Source: Amoebidium appalachense (taxonomy: Eukaryota; Ichthyosporea). Taken from it: a stretch of 64,000 nt of DNA. A model generated the notes under the pieces. The model had not been told where the DNA came from, made no database searches, and saw only the letters and a list, made by a program, of their open reading frames with translations. This document shows positions 40,242 through 53,926 of the stretch, piece after piece. The stretch spans positions 6,448,001 through 6,512,000 of the forward strand of contig CAVNZM010000010.1 in assembly GCA_963693365.1 (NCBI GenBank). Direction: 5' to 3'. Within the stretch, counting starts at the first letter, position 1, and each line of letters starts with the position of its first letter. The position numbers and the translations under genes are program-made.

Positions 40242-42251
40242 TACAGAGGGGGGTAGTGTAGTAATGTGATAATGCACGCAGTTCAAACTTGAGGATGAAC
40301 ATCTGTCCATCTTTGTGTTTTCTACAACAGGTGATGGGGATCCTCCAGACAATGCTACAAAGGTATATTAGAGTAAACACTGTGTTGTTGCTGTCCTCTT
40401 TCTTATCTCCCATCATCCCCCTGCCCCCTTCACGCACACACACACACCTTCCTGCTCATGGACCTCAAACCCCTCAAACCCCTCCCTCCTGCCCTCTCCC
40501 CCCTCCTCCCCCCCCCCCCCCCCTCCCCCCGCCCCTCCCCGCCTCCCCCCTCCTGCCCACACACACACACACACAAATAATTGACTCTGGATAAACAAAA
40601 AAGCATAACGAGAGAAAAAGCAAAAGCAAATTCAATGAATTTCATACGCAGACAGGCAAAAAAGAAACGTTACACACGAGAGAATCAAATGTGCAAACAC
40701 GAATACGGCGATCGGCGGTTCGTTAAGGGTCCGGGGGGAGGGGGCTGGAAAGGGGGAGGGGGGGGGAGAAGGGAAGGGGGGGGGGGGGGGGCCTGGAAAG
40801 GAGGGGAGGGGAAGGGAATGGGGGGGGAGGGGGGGCAACTCTTGACCTTGATCAGGCCGTACATATCATTTGCACACTCATTCGGATTGGTTGGGCACGT
40901 GTGGAGACACAACTTACACTGTGGTGATGATTCTAGTGTGTTGTGGAGCTACAGTTACAGAACGCCTACCTCATGGATTTCCCTCTCCAAATGAGGCACA
41001 CACCCCACCCTCAAAATGTCTTCCTCTCAATCCCTCAGTTTACTCGCTTGCTCGCACTGTATATAATGATGGCATCATTTCCGTTAAAACAGTGTGAAAT
41101 GCCGTTCTATTGAAATTTCTTCATCTCAAAACTGCTTGAGAAAGTAGTATCACAGAGAATGGCAGAGTGCGACTAACACAATGGTCCTCTATCAACTTCG
41201 CTATATGCGGGAGTCTCCTTAGAACTCACGGGACTAGACAGATAATGAAAGTATCTACAGAGTAACTGCTCGTCGAGTATTGAACCTTTTGTCAGTGAAA
41301 CTACGTTGAAATTGGAAAATCCGCAACACTGTATATAATGATGGCATCATTTCCGAAGAAGCGTTCTCGTGAATGCTCATTTTCTTCTGACTAGGGTTTA
41401 ATTGAGATTGAAAGGCATAACGTCTCTTGTCAGTCAAACTGGCTTATGAGCGGGAAGTCACGGTTATGTTCTTTGTCACTTCGTCTGCTGGATTTGATAT
41501 CCGTGATGACTAACATTTTTGCTCTGTCAGCTGTGGAGGAAGTTGAGGAGGAAAGGTGACGACCAGACGTTGAAGAGTCTGAAATATGCCATCCTGGGTA
41601 TGTGCCTTTTTTTTTTCTTTTTTTTTTCCCCCTTGGAAGGGGGGGGGGGGGGGGGGGGGGGGGGAGATTGGGGGGGTGCAGGTGGGAATATTAGTGTTTT
41701 TTTCGTCGTGGGTGTGGAAGGGGGGATGGAGGAGTACGGCAGCGGGGGGGAGGGGGGAAGGATTAGAACCCCGGGGGGGGGAGGGGGGGGGGGGGGAGGG
41801 CATGGATTACGGGGCATGGATGTATCCATTGTCCCTGGCTGCCAGTAACTCTTCCATGGCATCCCCCCCTCCCCCCTATTTTCTATTTTTATTTTTTATT
41901 TTTTAAAAATACTTATTTTGGGTGTGGGCAACAGGACTGGGAGACACCAACTACAGTACGTTCTGTGGGGCAGCAAAGGGGCTGGAGAAAAAACTGCAGA
42001 CATTGGGGGCTGTTCCGTTCGTGCCCTCGGGATATGCCGATGATGCCGTGGGGTACGTGTGTGTGTGTTTGTGTGTGGGAGGGAGGGGGAGGGGGGGGGG
42101 GGGGGGGGGGGGGAGAGTGTGTGTGTGTGTGGGTAGGTGGGGGAGGGGGGGGGGGGGGGGGGGGTGGGTTGAATGGGTGGGTGAAAGTAAGTGGGTGGTG
42201 GGATGGTGTGTGTGTAAATGGGTGATTGGGTGGGTGGGTGGGTGGGTGGGT

Positions 42252-42292
<41 letters not shown>

Positions 42293-43425
42293 GGATGGGT
42301 GGATGGGTGGGGGGGGAGGGGGGGGTGAATGTCAGTGTGTGGTGATGGGTGTGTGTGCATGCGCGTGCGTGCACGTGAGTGTTCGTGTGGGTATGGGTGT
42401 GGATGTGATGGCCTGTGGATGTGTGCGTGTGCGTGTTTTTTGGGTTGGGGTGGGTTTTTGTGTCTGGAGAGGGGGGGGGGGGGGGGGAAGGCAAGGGGGG
42501 ATACGAGGAAGGGGATTCTTTAGGAGTATATAGGCTGGTAATTGGATCTCTCTGAGCGGGTGTGTGTGTCTGTGGGTGTAAGGTGGAGGTGGCAGGCCTG
42601 GGGGGGGTGTTCTTTTGTTGGCATGAACTGCTGTTCTATCTGATGGACATAATCTGATTTTCTTCTCGTATTAAGGGGGCGAATGGGGGTTGGGGTCGAG
42701 GGCTTGTTTGTTTGTTTTACGATGCTGTGTGTGTGTGTGTGTGTGTCTGTGTCTGTGTCTGTGTGTGTCTGCGTCTGTGTGTTTGTGTGTGTGTGCCCGC
42801 GCGGGGATGGGGGGGGGTGGGGGGGGTTTGCCTGCACTCCCACAAACGTACTAACAACCAATGGACCATTCCAGGTTGGAAAAGACCATCATCCCATGGC
42901 AGGAGACGCTCTGGAAAGTGCTATCAGCTCTCAAACCTGGCTCAGACGCAGTAGTCCCATCGCCCATTCCCACACCAACTATCCAATCACCACCCACACC
43001 CGCCTCCCCAGCCCTCCGCACCTCTACGCCTGCCCTCGAAACGCAAAAACTCGCATTCTACTCGTTTTTGGAGCAACAAGCGTCAAACCTGACTTCAGAC
43101 CCGACGGACGTACCACGTCTCGCTGCGCCTTTTCTCTCTGTCGATCTAGTCCCGTCCCATCCCACACCGGCACCCTCTCCCCTTCCACCCCGTTTGGAAA
43201 ATGCGCGTGTTTCTCCAGACACGTATGATATGAACCGTCCGTTCAAGTCACGTGTGATGTCGTGTAAGCGGTTGACTTCAAACGATAATGCTGTGAAGAA
43301 GACACTTCTTGTTGAGTTGGACCTGCATGGGTCGGGCATAGATTTTGAACCGGGCGATGCATTCGGCATGCTGTGTGAGAACCACCCTAGGTACGATTCC
43401 TATCTGCCCCCCTTCCCCTCTTCCG

Positions 43426-43461
<36 letters not shown>

Positions 43462-43568
43462 CCCTTCCCTGCCCTCGCCGCTTCCTCTTCAACTACCAAT
43501 ACCCCCGCCACCCCCAGCTGTATTTTTTTGTCCGTCGTAAATGTGCTCTTCGTTCTCGGTAACGCCTT

Positions 43569-43619
<51 letters not shown>

Positions 43620-45281
43620 CCCCCCCTTCTCAGAGAACATGCACAAGCAGCATGCTAATGCATGTGTCTCAGGTTACGGCCACTCTCCTCCCCCATACCT
43701 CCCCTCTCTCCGTCCCTCCCCTTGTTGCTCGTAAAGAACAAATTCAGCCCCTCCCCTTCCATTACAGGCAAAATGTGCTGTGAGTGTGGCCGGTTTGGTA
43801 ATTTTTTTAACGGTATGCTTGTAGTGCCTTACGTAAGTCTTATGCAATGCAGGGAGGTAGACCTGGTGCTGTCTCTTTTGGGTCTGTCTGATGTTGCCGA
43901 TATGGGCTACACCGTCAGTGTCCCTCCCACCACAGATAAAAAAAGTGATTGCCCCCCTCCCCCCCCCCCCCCCCCCCCCCCTCCACACACATACACACAC
44001 AGTCGCTCCATGTTCAAGCCTTGTGTGTCCAATTATTAAACCACCGGATCACACGCAAGTGCTATTTTATGAAGTGGTCGTAGACAGCACCCCATACACC
44101 CTAAGTCCATGGTATCAATTTCCATGTGTTTGTTTCCGTGGATACCTACCCCATGTGTGTTCCTAAGGACCTTATGAACAACAAATCGCACGAAACTTGT
44201 TTGACAATATTGCTTCGTTTAGTTTCTACATGTCATGTGGTTGTATCATCTCTGTTTCGAGTTGTTTCGTTTCATCTAGCTGTCTCGTTTGACGTGGCCA
44301 CATTTCATTTCTTTTGTGTATTTCATTATTTCATTTCATGTAGCTATAATGAAACAGTAAAAAAACGTAGGAATACCGCAATCTCAAAAAATTATGTATG
44401 GACCAATAATTATCACGCAATGGCACGATTATTGAAATATAGAAAATTTGGGCGAATTTGGGCGGGAATTTTGCGCGCCAAAAAAATAGTTTGTGTAAAA
44501 CAATAAAAAAAAATGGGAACATAGGAATACCCTTCTATTAATATTTTCTTCTGTTTAGCAATACTGCCAATGCATGCAGTCTAAACCTTAACCAATCAGA
44601 TGCCGAGGTGCCCTCACACGTGGCCCAGTCCTCCACCTTCCGCAGTCTCTTCACAAAACACATCGACCTGAGAAGTGTTCCAAGAAAGGTCTGCTTGAAA
44701 CCCCCCCTCCCCCCATTCTTGAGTTTGCCGCCCTCCCTCTCCCCCCCCCCCCCCCCCTCCCCCCCTCTCTCTCCTCCCCCTCACCCCCCTCCGTCCCCAC
44801 TCCCCCCCAGCCCCATTTGCCCTCCCCCCCCCCCCCCCCCCCCCCCTCCCCCCCCCCCCCCCTCACCCTTCCGTCCCACCCCTTCCTCCTCCTCTCCTCA
44901 ACATATTTAGTTCGGATGCCTGCATACCACCACCCCCACCACTACTATGACTTTTTTATTTCGACGTGTATGTGCACAACGGCCCACTGCTACTCTCCCA
45001 CGAACAGACACATTCATCGCACAGAAACGGACGTGCCATCTACTGGACTATACCGGTTTTCCCTTGCATAGCCTCCCCTCTCCCCCCCTCCTCCCAATAC
45101 CCTCCCTACCCTCCTCTCCCCCTACCAACAAAAGAAAAAAGAAAAAAATCCCCCTTACAAACAGTAATACATACACACACGCACGCACGCACACGCACGT
45201 GCGCGCGCACACACCCACACACACACGCACACACACACACCCACACACACGCGCGCACACACACACACGCACACACACGCG

Positions 45282-45325
<44 letters not shown>

Positions 45326-45397
45326 CTGAGTTATATTTATAGATATATTTATATCCTTTGGCGATAGCAGATCTCCCATTTGTGTGTTGACATCCCT

Positions 45398-45429
<32 letters not shown>

Positions 45430-45897
45430 CTTCCTCTTTTCTCCTGCAGGCCTTTATCCGCATGCTTGCAGAGGAGTGCAAAGATGCAAATGAAAAGCGC
45501 CAACTGCTCTACCTATGCAGTCGCCAAGGGGCATCTGCATGGAATCGCTTAATCGAGTCTGGATCGTACCGATTGACCGAAATTTTCAGCCACTTTCCCT
45601 CTTGCAAACCTTCACTGGCCCGGCTGTTTGAATCGCTCACACCGCTACTCCCGAGGTTTTACTCGGCGGCGTCGTCGGCATTGTCCCACCCACACAGTGT
45701 GCAGGTGTGTGGGTGTGGGTATGTAGGTGTGGGGGTGTGTGGTTGTGGGGGTGTTGGGGCGTGTGGGTGTGTGGTGTAGATGGCATTCCTGTATTAGATA
45801 CCTCACGGTTATACATCAGTGAGGCATGTTTGGCATTGACTGTGTGCATCCCCCCGCCCCCTCTGCCACCCCCCCCCCCCCCCCCCCCCCCCAACAA

Positions 45898-45928
<31 letters not shown>

Positions 45929-46102
45929 GGGAACATAAGAAGTGGTGGTTGCAAAAACCACTTACACCCAGGATGACAGTAACCGTGTTCTCGCTGCTCT
46001 CTCAAGTCACCTCTTGCATCCGTATGAGATACCACCTATTCTCATGGCCACTGGTTCCCGCCTTCACATGAGTGTGCATTTATACACTGCACGGATCAGC
46101 AT

Positions 46103-46148
<46 letters not shown>

Positions 46149-46306
46149 ACAAACACACACACAAACACACACACACACACACAGTTTGCATTCAACGTGG
46201 TTGAGTTTGAGGGTCGGGATGCACCATTTAATCGAGGTGTGGCCACTGGATGGCTGGATCGGATCGGTATTCCCCCCTCCCCCACCTTCCCCCCCTCCCC
46301 CTCTCT

Positions 46307-46377
<71 letters not shown>

Positions 46378-46461
46378 TCTCTCTCTGTCTCTCACACACA
46401 CACACAGTCTGTCTCTCTCCCTCCCTCCCTCCCTCCCCCCCCCCCTCCCCCCCCCCCCCCC

Positions 46462-46517
<56 letters not shown>

Positions 46518-47376
46518 ACACACACACACACACACACCTCTTCTCTCTCCCCCCACCTTCCCCCTTTAACTCAATCGAAAACCTGTCCCCCCCCCCTGCC
46601 TGTCCTGTCCCCCGGAGAGGATGGGCTTTGCTTATGCATATTTTTTTATGTGTTATTGCCTTCTGCATTGTGTTGCCACCCATGAACGTGTACGTCGTAT
46701 GCGTAATCTAATACTAAATTCCCCCTTCACCTACACTGCACACTGCACCGCTTTGAATCCTACCAATGTCACACATTCTTTGTCTCGCCTGGCACGTGGC
46801 TTAACTCACCACATATTACCATCTCCTTTAAGCTCGAATATTGTAATGGGCCATGCTTCTTTTCCGCCCGTCTGATCAAAGACTTCAATGAGTGGAATTG
46901 AGTTGAAAGGATGTGGGCAAATCTTTGCTGTTTTGCTTTGTCCACGGGTTCACCACGAATCGAAACACTATCATGATAGACGAGGCAGAGGACATACGAA
47001 TATTCTTGGAGGCGGGAGGGTGTGACTGTGCACTGTAGCTCCAGCTGTTATGTCTGTTGCATGTACGTGAGGTTATCCAGTGTTGCTGTTTCCTGTGTGC
47101 ACACGTCTCTGTGTTAAGTTGGGGGAATAGAGGAGAGGCTCAAGAGGAATGGGGGGAGGGGTTGGGGGGGAAGGGGTAGGGTGGAAGAGGGGGGTGGAGG
47201 GGGATGGGGAAGGGGGGTGGAGGAAGGGGACAGGGGTGGGGGGGAGGGAAGCAGACTTGCTGACGAAACTATGCAGGTGGCACGGCTGAGGAAGCGCACC
47301 GTGTGAGCGAGGGCCTGCTGCCTACGGGTGTGTTCTCCTATAGGCTTTCTGTCTCGTATCTGTCTCTCTCTATTGT

Positions 47377-47411
<35 letters not shown>

Positions 47412-48195
47412 CCCGCCCGCCCACCCACCCGTGCACCCTCTTGTCATGTAGTGGATTTGGTGTGTAAGGAGGATGCAAAGTTGATTTTTGGCCGGCCTGA
47501 GCATGGGCACTGCACATCATACTGTGTGTGTTCCTTTGCGGTAAATATTCACTATATTTACTCTGTGTGCACTTGTTACAATGTAAAAGTACTGCACTTA
47601 ACCATACTGTGTACCGAATGCTATCCCCTCGTCTCCCCCTCCCTCCCCTCCCTCCCCCCCCCTCCACTCCCACCTCCCACCCATTGCGCCCACAAATATA
47701 TACACACACGTGTGGGCACACACAACTCGGGCGCACCAACACATACATACCTCCCCCTCCCACACGCACACACACACAAATGTGCGCGTACACACAAACA
47801 CACTCACACACAAGAACATACACACACAAAAGGCCATCCACCTCCCCCCCCCCCTCCCCCCCTCCTTCCCCCCCCTCCCCCCTCCCTCCCCTCTCTCCCC
47901 GTACACACACGCACACCGGAAAACACACATATGCACACACACACAACACGTACACGCACAGGCACCACGAACCAGTTCGTGTGGCTGTATCCCAAGCCCA
48001 CCCCTCACTTCCGGCTGCCGGATGATCCTACCGTGCCTGTAATTATGATTGGCCCGGGCACCGGAGTGGCCCCCTTCATTGGCTTCCTTCACCACCGCAT
48101 GCACATGCGCGGTCAGCAGGGTAATCCCGCCCTTTCTCCCCCTCTTCCCCCCCCCCCCCCCCCCCTCTCTCTCTCTCTCTCTCTTTCTTTTTCCT

Positions 48196-48232
<37 letters not shown>

Positions 48233-48293
48233 GCGCCTGTTGTTTTGCTTGTCATTTGTTGTTCTGGTTGATTACCTGTAATCTTCGCTTATT

Positions 48294-48328
<35 letters not shown>

Positions 48329-49127
48329 TGTGCGGGGTTGCACATACCGGTGTCTACTTTTCTTCTTACTGTTTTTCTCTCCACACACTTCATCTGTCCA
48401 CTTCTGCATACCCCCTTTCATAGCTATAGACACACTTCACACATTGCGTTACGCGCACGCATGCACACACCGCTCTGTTGGCGACAGCTCCCTTGGAACC
48501 CATGCGGCATGTTACCCGCCGGCGTAACATAACTCGGACTATCGGTTTGGCTTTTTTCAAGCCCAAAGCAATGGGTGATACCATATTTCCGGCTGACATC
48601 CGGGGGCATAGCTTTCCGTTCGAAGACGATAAAGTTCCGCCCTAGTAAGCGTGTTACTACCCTGCGGCGTGGGTCAAATCTCATATTTTCCCCTCTGATT
48701 ACGAATTCTGTGGCCTTCGGGACTTAATTCTTTTCAGCTGGTGTAGTATGTTAGCCAGGGAAGTATCGACTTAGGTATCGACGGGGGAGCTTCCTAGAAG
48801 CCCCGTCTCCTGAGTTCCTATCTATATTTTTCTTGCTTCTGCTTACTGCTGCAACTTTAACCCCCGGCCTTTCCCACTGCCCTTGCCTGCATAAGCAACC
48901 CTGCTCGTCTCTGATCAAGACGGGTGACCTACTCATGTTCAAGTGAAACAGTATCTGAGTTGGGTTTCGTTAACGAGGGGAATAGGTCGAAACTCGGGTA
49001 CTGTGGATGACGTGGGCCCCCCCTGAGGATGGGCTCTGCTTATTATGCATACTCTTTATGTATGGCTTGCATTCTGCATCGTGTTATCCGTTTGTTCTTG
49101 TGTACTTCGTACTTTTTGACGCATTCA

Positions 49128-49173
<46 letters not shown>

Positions 49174-49675
49174 CCTGCCTCCGCCCCTCATCTGCCCCCC
49201 CCTTTTTTTTAATGAGGTTTCATTTCGTTTTCGTTTCTGTTTAAAACATCGTTGGCCTATCTTGGCCTGTCTAGAGTGTATAATGTATCCCATTCTATTT
49301 TCTCCTTTGCTTTTTCTCACCTTCCCAATGTGGAACCGACTCCCCCCCCCCCCCCCCCCTCCCCCGGGTCCTTTCTTCCATTCCTCAGCACATGCGCGCC
49401 TACACACGCAGACACACAAGCGCGCGCACACACACACACACACTCCCTCTCCCTGCTCCCCCTCTTTTTCATTATTCTAACACACGCATCCACGCCTTCC
49501 CCTCCCAGCGCTCGGCTCTCTGGGGCCCACCCCATCGACTAGTCAACTGAGTGCGCCCTCCAATGCCCAGCTGGGCCAGCCAGCAGACAAACAGCCTGGT
49601 GACGTCATCAAGGGGTTGGAGTCTGCCGGCAAGGACAACTTCATGTGGCTGTTCTTTGGATGGTCTGTAATATAG

Positions 49676-49706
<31 letters not shown>

Positions 49707-49839
49707 CCTTCGTCGCCCCCTTCCCCCAGCCCTCCCCTCTCCTCCCCCCCTCCCCCCCTCCCCTCCCCCCAAATGCACACAAACACACCCACCCACAACT
49801 CTCCCTCCCCACCCCCCCCCCCTTCCCCCTGCCCCGCCC

Positions 49840-49910
<71 letters not shown>

Positions 49911-50280
49911 CTCTCGTCTCCCCAGCCCCCGCCCCCTACCCGCTCTTTTCTCCCCCTGTCGGGTAATGTTTCACTCGGTGTTCGTTTTGGCATTTCTGTT
50001 TATGCTCTATTGCATCGCTTTGGATGCTTACATGCGGCAGTTATTACTTACTGTGTATCGCATTCCCCCCTCGCTGCTCCCTGTCTGTACTTTCCACGTT
50101 GATCTCTTCTTTGCCTCCAAGTGTGCTTGGTTAATACGTCCGTTTGTGGCGCACAAACCGTCGCACCCACTAACTCGCTTCCCTTGACTTTTTCTTTTCG
50201 TTTTGAACGGCTTTTGCACTTGGTGATGTGACCCTATAGTAACCACCAAACCTTCCTCTTTCTCTCTCTCTCTCTGTTCT

Positions 50281-50326
<46 letters not shown>

Positions 50327-50700
50327 CCTGCCCCACCTCCCCCTCGCCCCACCTCCCTTCCTTCCCTACCCAAGCTCCTTTTCCCAAAATCACCTTCCCG
50401 CCTACCCCCCTCCCCCCCCCCCTCCCCCCCCCCCCCCCCCCCCCACCTTCCTTCGTGTTTTCTCTTCTCCGATCTAGCCGGCATGAGGGTAAGGACCAGC
50501 TATTCAAGGAGGAACTAGAGGGCATGAGAAGAGAGGGCACCCTCACCCGCCTGTCCGTGGCATTCTCGAGGGACAACAAACTCCCTGGGTGTGTATGGCC
50601 TCCCCTGAGTCCCCTCCCCCCTCCCATCCTCTCCCATCCTTCCTCCCTCCCTCCCTTTCGCCGTTCCTCCCTCCCTCCCTCCCTCCCTCTCCTATCTCCC

Positions 50701-50762
<62 letters not shown>

Positions 50763-51239
50763 AATGCATGCATCACGCCCACCTCCCCCCCCCCCTCTTC
50801 TTACTTCCCAAAAAAAAAAAAAAAAAGAAGAAAAAAAACTTACCCCCCCTTTTTCTGCACGTTAAGACGTCATCCCATGCCAACCCGGTGCCCTGTAACC
50901 ACCCTTATTCCGTTTGTCTTTTTAAAGACCCGTTGAACAAACATAGCATTTCCGATAGGGACAACTACTCGTTAAACCCAAGAACACTTTACACCCCAGT
51001 CCTGTTCGAGCTTATGTACTTACTACACCACCTTCCTCCCCCCCTGCTGACACGCACACCCCCTTCCTTCTCCCCTACTAACACATACACCCCCTCCCTT
51101 CTCATTCGCTAACACATACCGCAGTGTGCGCTATGTACAGGACCTGATGCGTATCCATGGGCCTGAGCTAGCAGAGCTTGTCATGAGGCGCAATGCCCAC
51201 ATCTATGTCTGCGGGTACCCTACCCTTTCTTCCCTTCTC

Positions 51240-51270
<31 letters not shown>

Positions 51271-51376
51271 AGCCCCTCCCCCTCGCCCAACCCCGCTCCT
51301 GCCCTACTACGACCACTACACATGTACGCACACATGCGCGTGTACCCACACACACAAACACACGAATGTACACACA

Positions 51377-51420
<44 letters not shown>

Positions 51421-51465
51421 CACACTCACACTCACACTCACTCACACACACACACACACACCCCT

Positions 51466-51496
<31 letters not shown>

Positions 51497-51965
51497 TTCT
51501 ACCCCTGGTTAGCGTTGCTGCTTAGAAAATACGAATATGGCTCCCATTGCTCCGAGTCCCTGATTTTCACTAATGAGAGTGGTGTGAAAACGAGGCCAAT
51601 GTGCACGATCCTGTTTACGTTTTCAGCCACTGTCTGTTTGCTGGCACAGTTATGTGCAAGCCGTGTGTGTGTGTGTGTGTGTGTGTGTACTGGTGACAGG
51701 GAGGAGCCCTTGCCGGGGGGGGGGGGGGGGGGGGGGGAGGGGGGGAGGGGGGACAGGGGCAAGGAGACTCGGTGCATTACATTTGAATCCGACGGCACAT
51801 GTCGCTCTGAGCCACACATGTCCATATATGGTTAAAGATTGTGTATGCTGATTAATTGGGGGGCTGCAGGGATGCCCAGAACATGTGCAAGGATGTGGAC
51901 AAGGCGCTGGTGGATATCCTCGTGGCTGCAGAGGGTATTTGCCCTCTACCCCCTCCTGCCCCCCT

Positions 51966-52003
<38 letters not shown>

Positions 52004-52232
52004 CCCCGGGGCTTTCCCTCCCCTAGGTTCATGTTTGTAGAAAATACTCACATCCTCCCCCCTTTCTCCCTGGCCCTAACCCTCCTTGTTTTATGTATTG
52101 GAAAAAAGAGGCTCGGTTGATGATGCTTTCCCTCTCCTACCTTCCTCAGTCTAGAGGCTCTCTCACGTGTACTTCCCCCCTTCCCCCCCCCCCCCCCCCC
52201 CCTCTCCCGCTTTTCCCTCCCCCCCCCCTTCG

Positions 52233-52280
<48 letters not shown>

Positions 52281-52398
52281 CCCTCCCCTCCTCCTCCCCC
52301 TCCCTTCCCCTCCCCCAGGCATGACGGAGACGGAAGCTGAGAGTGTGCTCAAACGCCTGTTCGAGGAGCACCGCTACAAGAGAGATGTGTGGGCATGA
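39041..52398 (+). CDS. MTRR: Methionine synthase reductase (diflavin NADPH reductase), multi-exon
   Basis: Exons: 39041-39112, 39606-39680, [one not found], 40331-40362, 41531-41597, 41935-42052, 42875-43390, 43853-43944, about 44580-44688, 45450-45704, 46185-46266, 47277-47327, 47962-48120, 49509-49662, 50478-50588, 51125-51214, 51870-51934, 52319-52398 (TGA). It transfers NADPH electrons through FAD and FMN to reactivate cobalamin-dependent methionine synthase (family knowledge). FMN domain: [43 protein letters not shown]. After a Pro-rich linker, the FAD domain has [16 protein letters not shown] and [10 protein letters not shown] (RxYS). The NADP part has [43 protein letters not shown], and ends YKRDVWA with the terminal aromatic two residues from the end. 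The missing exon should encode the STTG strand before GDGDPPD. The junction 43944 to 44580 does not close in phase. Confidence 0.9.
39256..39381. repeat. 63-bp tandem duplication in the first reductase intron
   Basis: Two consecutive 63-bp units begin at 39256 and 39319, each starting GTGGGTGGAAAGATGCCAAA. They appear identical, so the duplication is recent. Confidence 0.92.
41056..41356. repeat. 29-bp direct repeats 272 bp apart in a reductase intron
   Basis: CACTGTATATAATGATGGCA and the following nine bases occur at 41056-41084 and again at 41328-41356. The enclosed 243 bp has no ORF. It could be a small solo element or a repeat-mediated rearrangement. Confidence 0.75.
42065..42490. repeat. 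G-run, GGGT and GT tracts, reductase intron
   Basis: Several G runs (about 42080-42112, 42140-42165, 42253-42290) alternate with (GGGT)n and (GT)n. The minus-strand Pro/His frames across this block are artefacts. Confidence 0.9.
43420..43630. repeat. Two poly-C tracts, reductase intron
   Basis: C runs of about 33 nt (43428-43460) and 42 nt (43574-43615) flank about 110 bp of unique sequence. Confidence 0.92.
46312..46535. repeat. (CT)n, (CA)n and C-run compound repeat, reductase intron
   Basis: About 31 CT units (46313-46375) are followed by short CA, CCCT and C tracts, a second (CT)n (46461-46512) and (CA)n (46517-46537). Confidence 0.92.
48536..49137. repeat. About 600-bp duplicated segment, copy in a reductase intron
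   Basis: From GACTATCGGTTTGGC to CGCATTCAAACCCC this matches 60597-61198 with a constant offset of 12,061. I saw no mismatch in the lines I compared. Both copies end at a poly-C tract. No target duplication, inverted terminus or recognised coding region is seen. A 63-residue minus-strand frame (48751-48942) is shared by both copies. Confidence 0.9.
49846..49910. repeat. (CA)n microsatellite, reductase intron
   Basis: About 32 uninterrupted CA units follow C-rich sequence. Confidence 0.93.
52160..52318. repeat. Poly-C and CT-rich tract before the last reductase exon
   Basis: C runs totalling over 100 nt serve as an exceptionally long polypyrimidine stretch ending at the CCCCCAG acceptor (52317-52318) of the terminal exon. 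Confidence 0.88.
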
Positions 52399-53100
52399 GA
52401 TCACGTGCAAGCAGGCGGGGTGTATGGATTTTGAATTCTTGGTGTGTGTATGTGGATTGATTCCTCGGTGGATTGGATTTGGTGAGGCGGGTTATGTTCG
52501 TAATGGTAGGTAACACATGCTTTGGGGAGAGTGGAGCCCTGGGATGGGAGAGGAAAGGTTGACACTTTCCTTGGTTGCATTTTCTTTTGTGTGTTTGTTC
52601 GGAAGGAAGAAGGAAGATGGTGTTTGTGATATGTCTGACTGATTTTATAAAGATCTGACATGGGTTGTGGGAAATTTCACGTACAGTACACAATTCACCT
52701 CGTGCCGGCATGATGGTAAACTGGTTTAGTGTTTTATGCATTATTATTACATAGGAATGAGATTGAGTGTACAGTGGTTGGCAGGTGACGTGTAAAGCAT
52801 GCGATCAATGTCCATGTGTGTAAATTCGCATTGTAAGAAGTTGTTTAAATATTTACATAACGATATTTATCATCGGCACAAGGCATGCAGTGACAGCAAA
52901 TAAATATCACGGCAATGACTTACGATATCACCTCTGAAGGCTGTATGTATCCCAATTTAGTCCGACACAATTGTACAACACAGGCATGCATGTCCCTAAC
53001 AGCTCGACGTGTGTGTGTACGTGTGTGTGTGTGTTGGCATGTGGATAAGCCACAGACTTGCGCACAACTTGATGCATCTGCAAGATACCACACCCAGAGA

Positions 53101-53141
<41 letters not shown>

Positions 53142-53890
53142 GGGGGCACGTGCACGGATTCGGAGTCGTGGCATGGTACCCGGTACCGGAGGGGCATACA
53201 CGTGATATGTATGTGCCCATGCATGGCCGGGTAATTTGTGCAATCCAATGACCTACGTGGTGCCTATGGTAACGTGGTCTATTCTTCGTTTTTCATACAC
53301 TTATTATATGTCGCCTTGTAATTGTTATGTGCACACTTTAGCTTGGATACTGGTTAGGCATCTAGGCCTTGTTTTGCATCATCTTTGCAGCAGGCCTAAG
53401 CGGGATCGTGGGAGCCCCGTGGTGGTGGTGGTGGTGGTGGTGGTGTGTGTGTGGGGGGGGATGGATAGGAACAGAATGTACACGCACCTGCTCATAATTC
53501 ATTCATGGAACGGTTACCTTTTTGAGCTAGACCTGCTAGCTCACTCAATCATATTTTAGCACAAGCTCCGAAGCTCCGGTATCCCTATCATTCATTACAT
53601 AACACCTTCGAGTTAAGTCAAGTATTCACCACATGCCATGCTACGGCATCTTAGAAATTCCTCAATTTTTATGCGCTTCTACAGTTATGCTTGCAACCTT
53701 CAGCTTTCTTTAATCCTATTCGGCTTTGAATCTTTTCTCCGTGCAGTCAAAAAGACATTCGGGGGATTCATACAATGCCAAACACTACCAACACAACCTT
53801 TCATACGATGGTGAGAGTCTGCTGTGACGCAACCAAGTTTGCATGAACGACAGGGGAGAGGAGGAGGAGGAGGAGGGGGAGGGGGGGGGG

Positions 53891-53926
<36 letters not shown>

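Noticed and set aside
41896-42533. Overlapping open frames on both strands, up to 203 codons
   Set aside because: G-run and GT-tract translation. Only 41935-42052 is a genuine exon.
48751-48942. 63-codon minus-strand frame shared by both 600-bp copies
   Set aside because: The frame is preserved only because the DNA is identical. No family resemblance was found and there is no independent sign of selection.
48880-49020. rRNA-like look of GACCTACTCATGTTCAAGTG and following bases
   Set aside because: A superficial similarity to a large-subunit rRNA segment does not extend along the expected order, so no rRNA is called.
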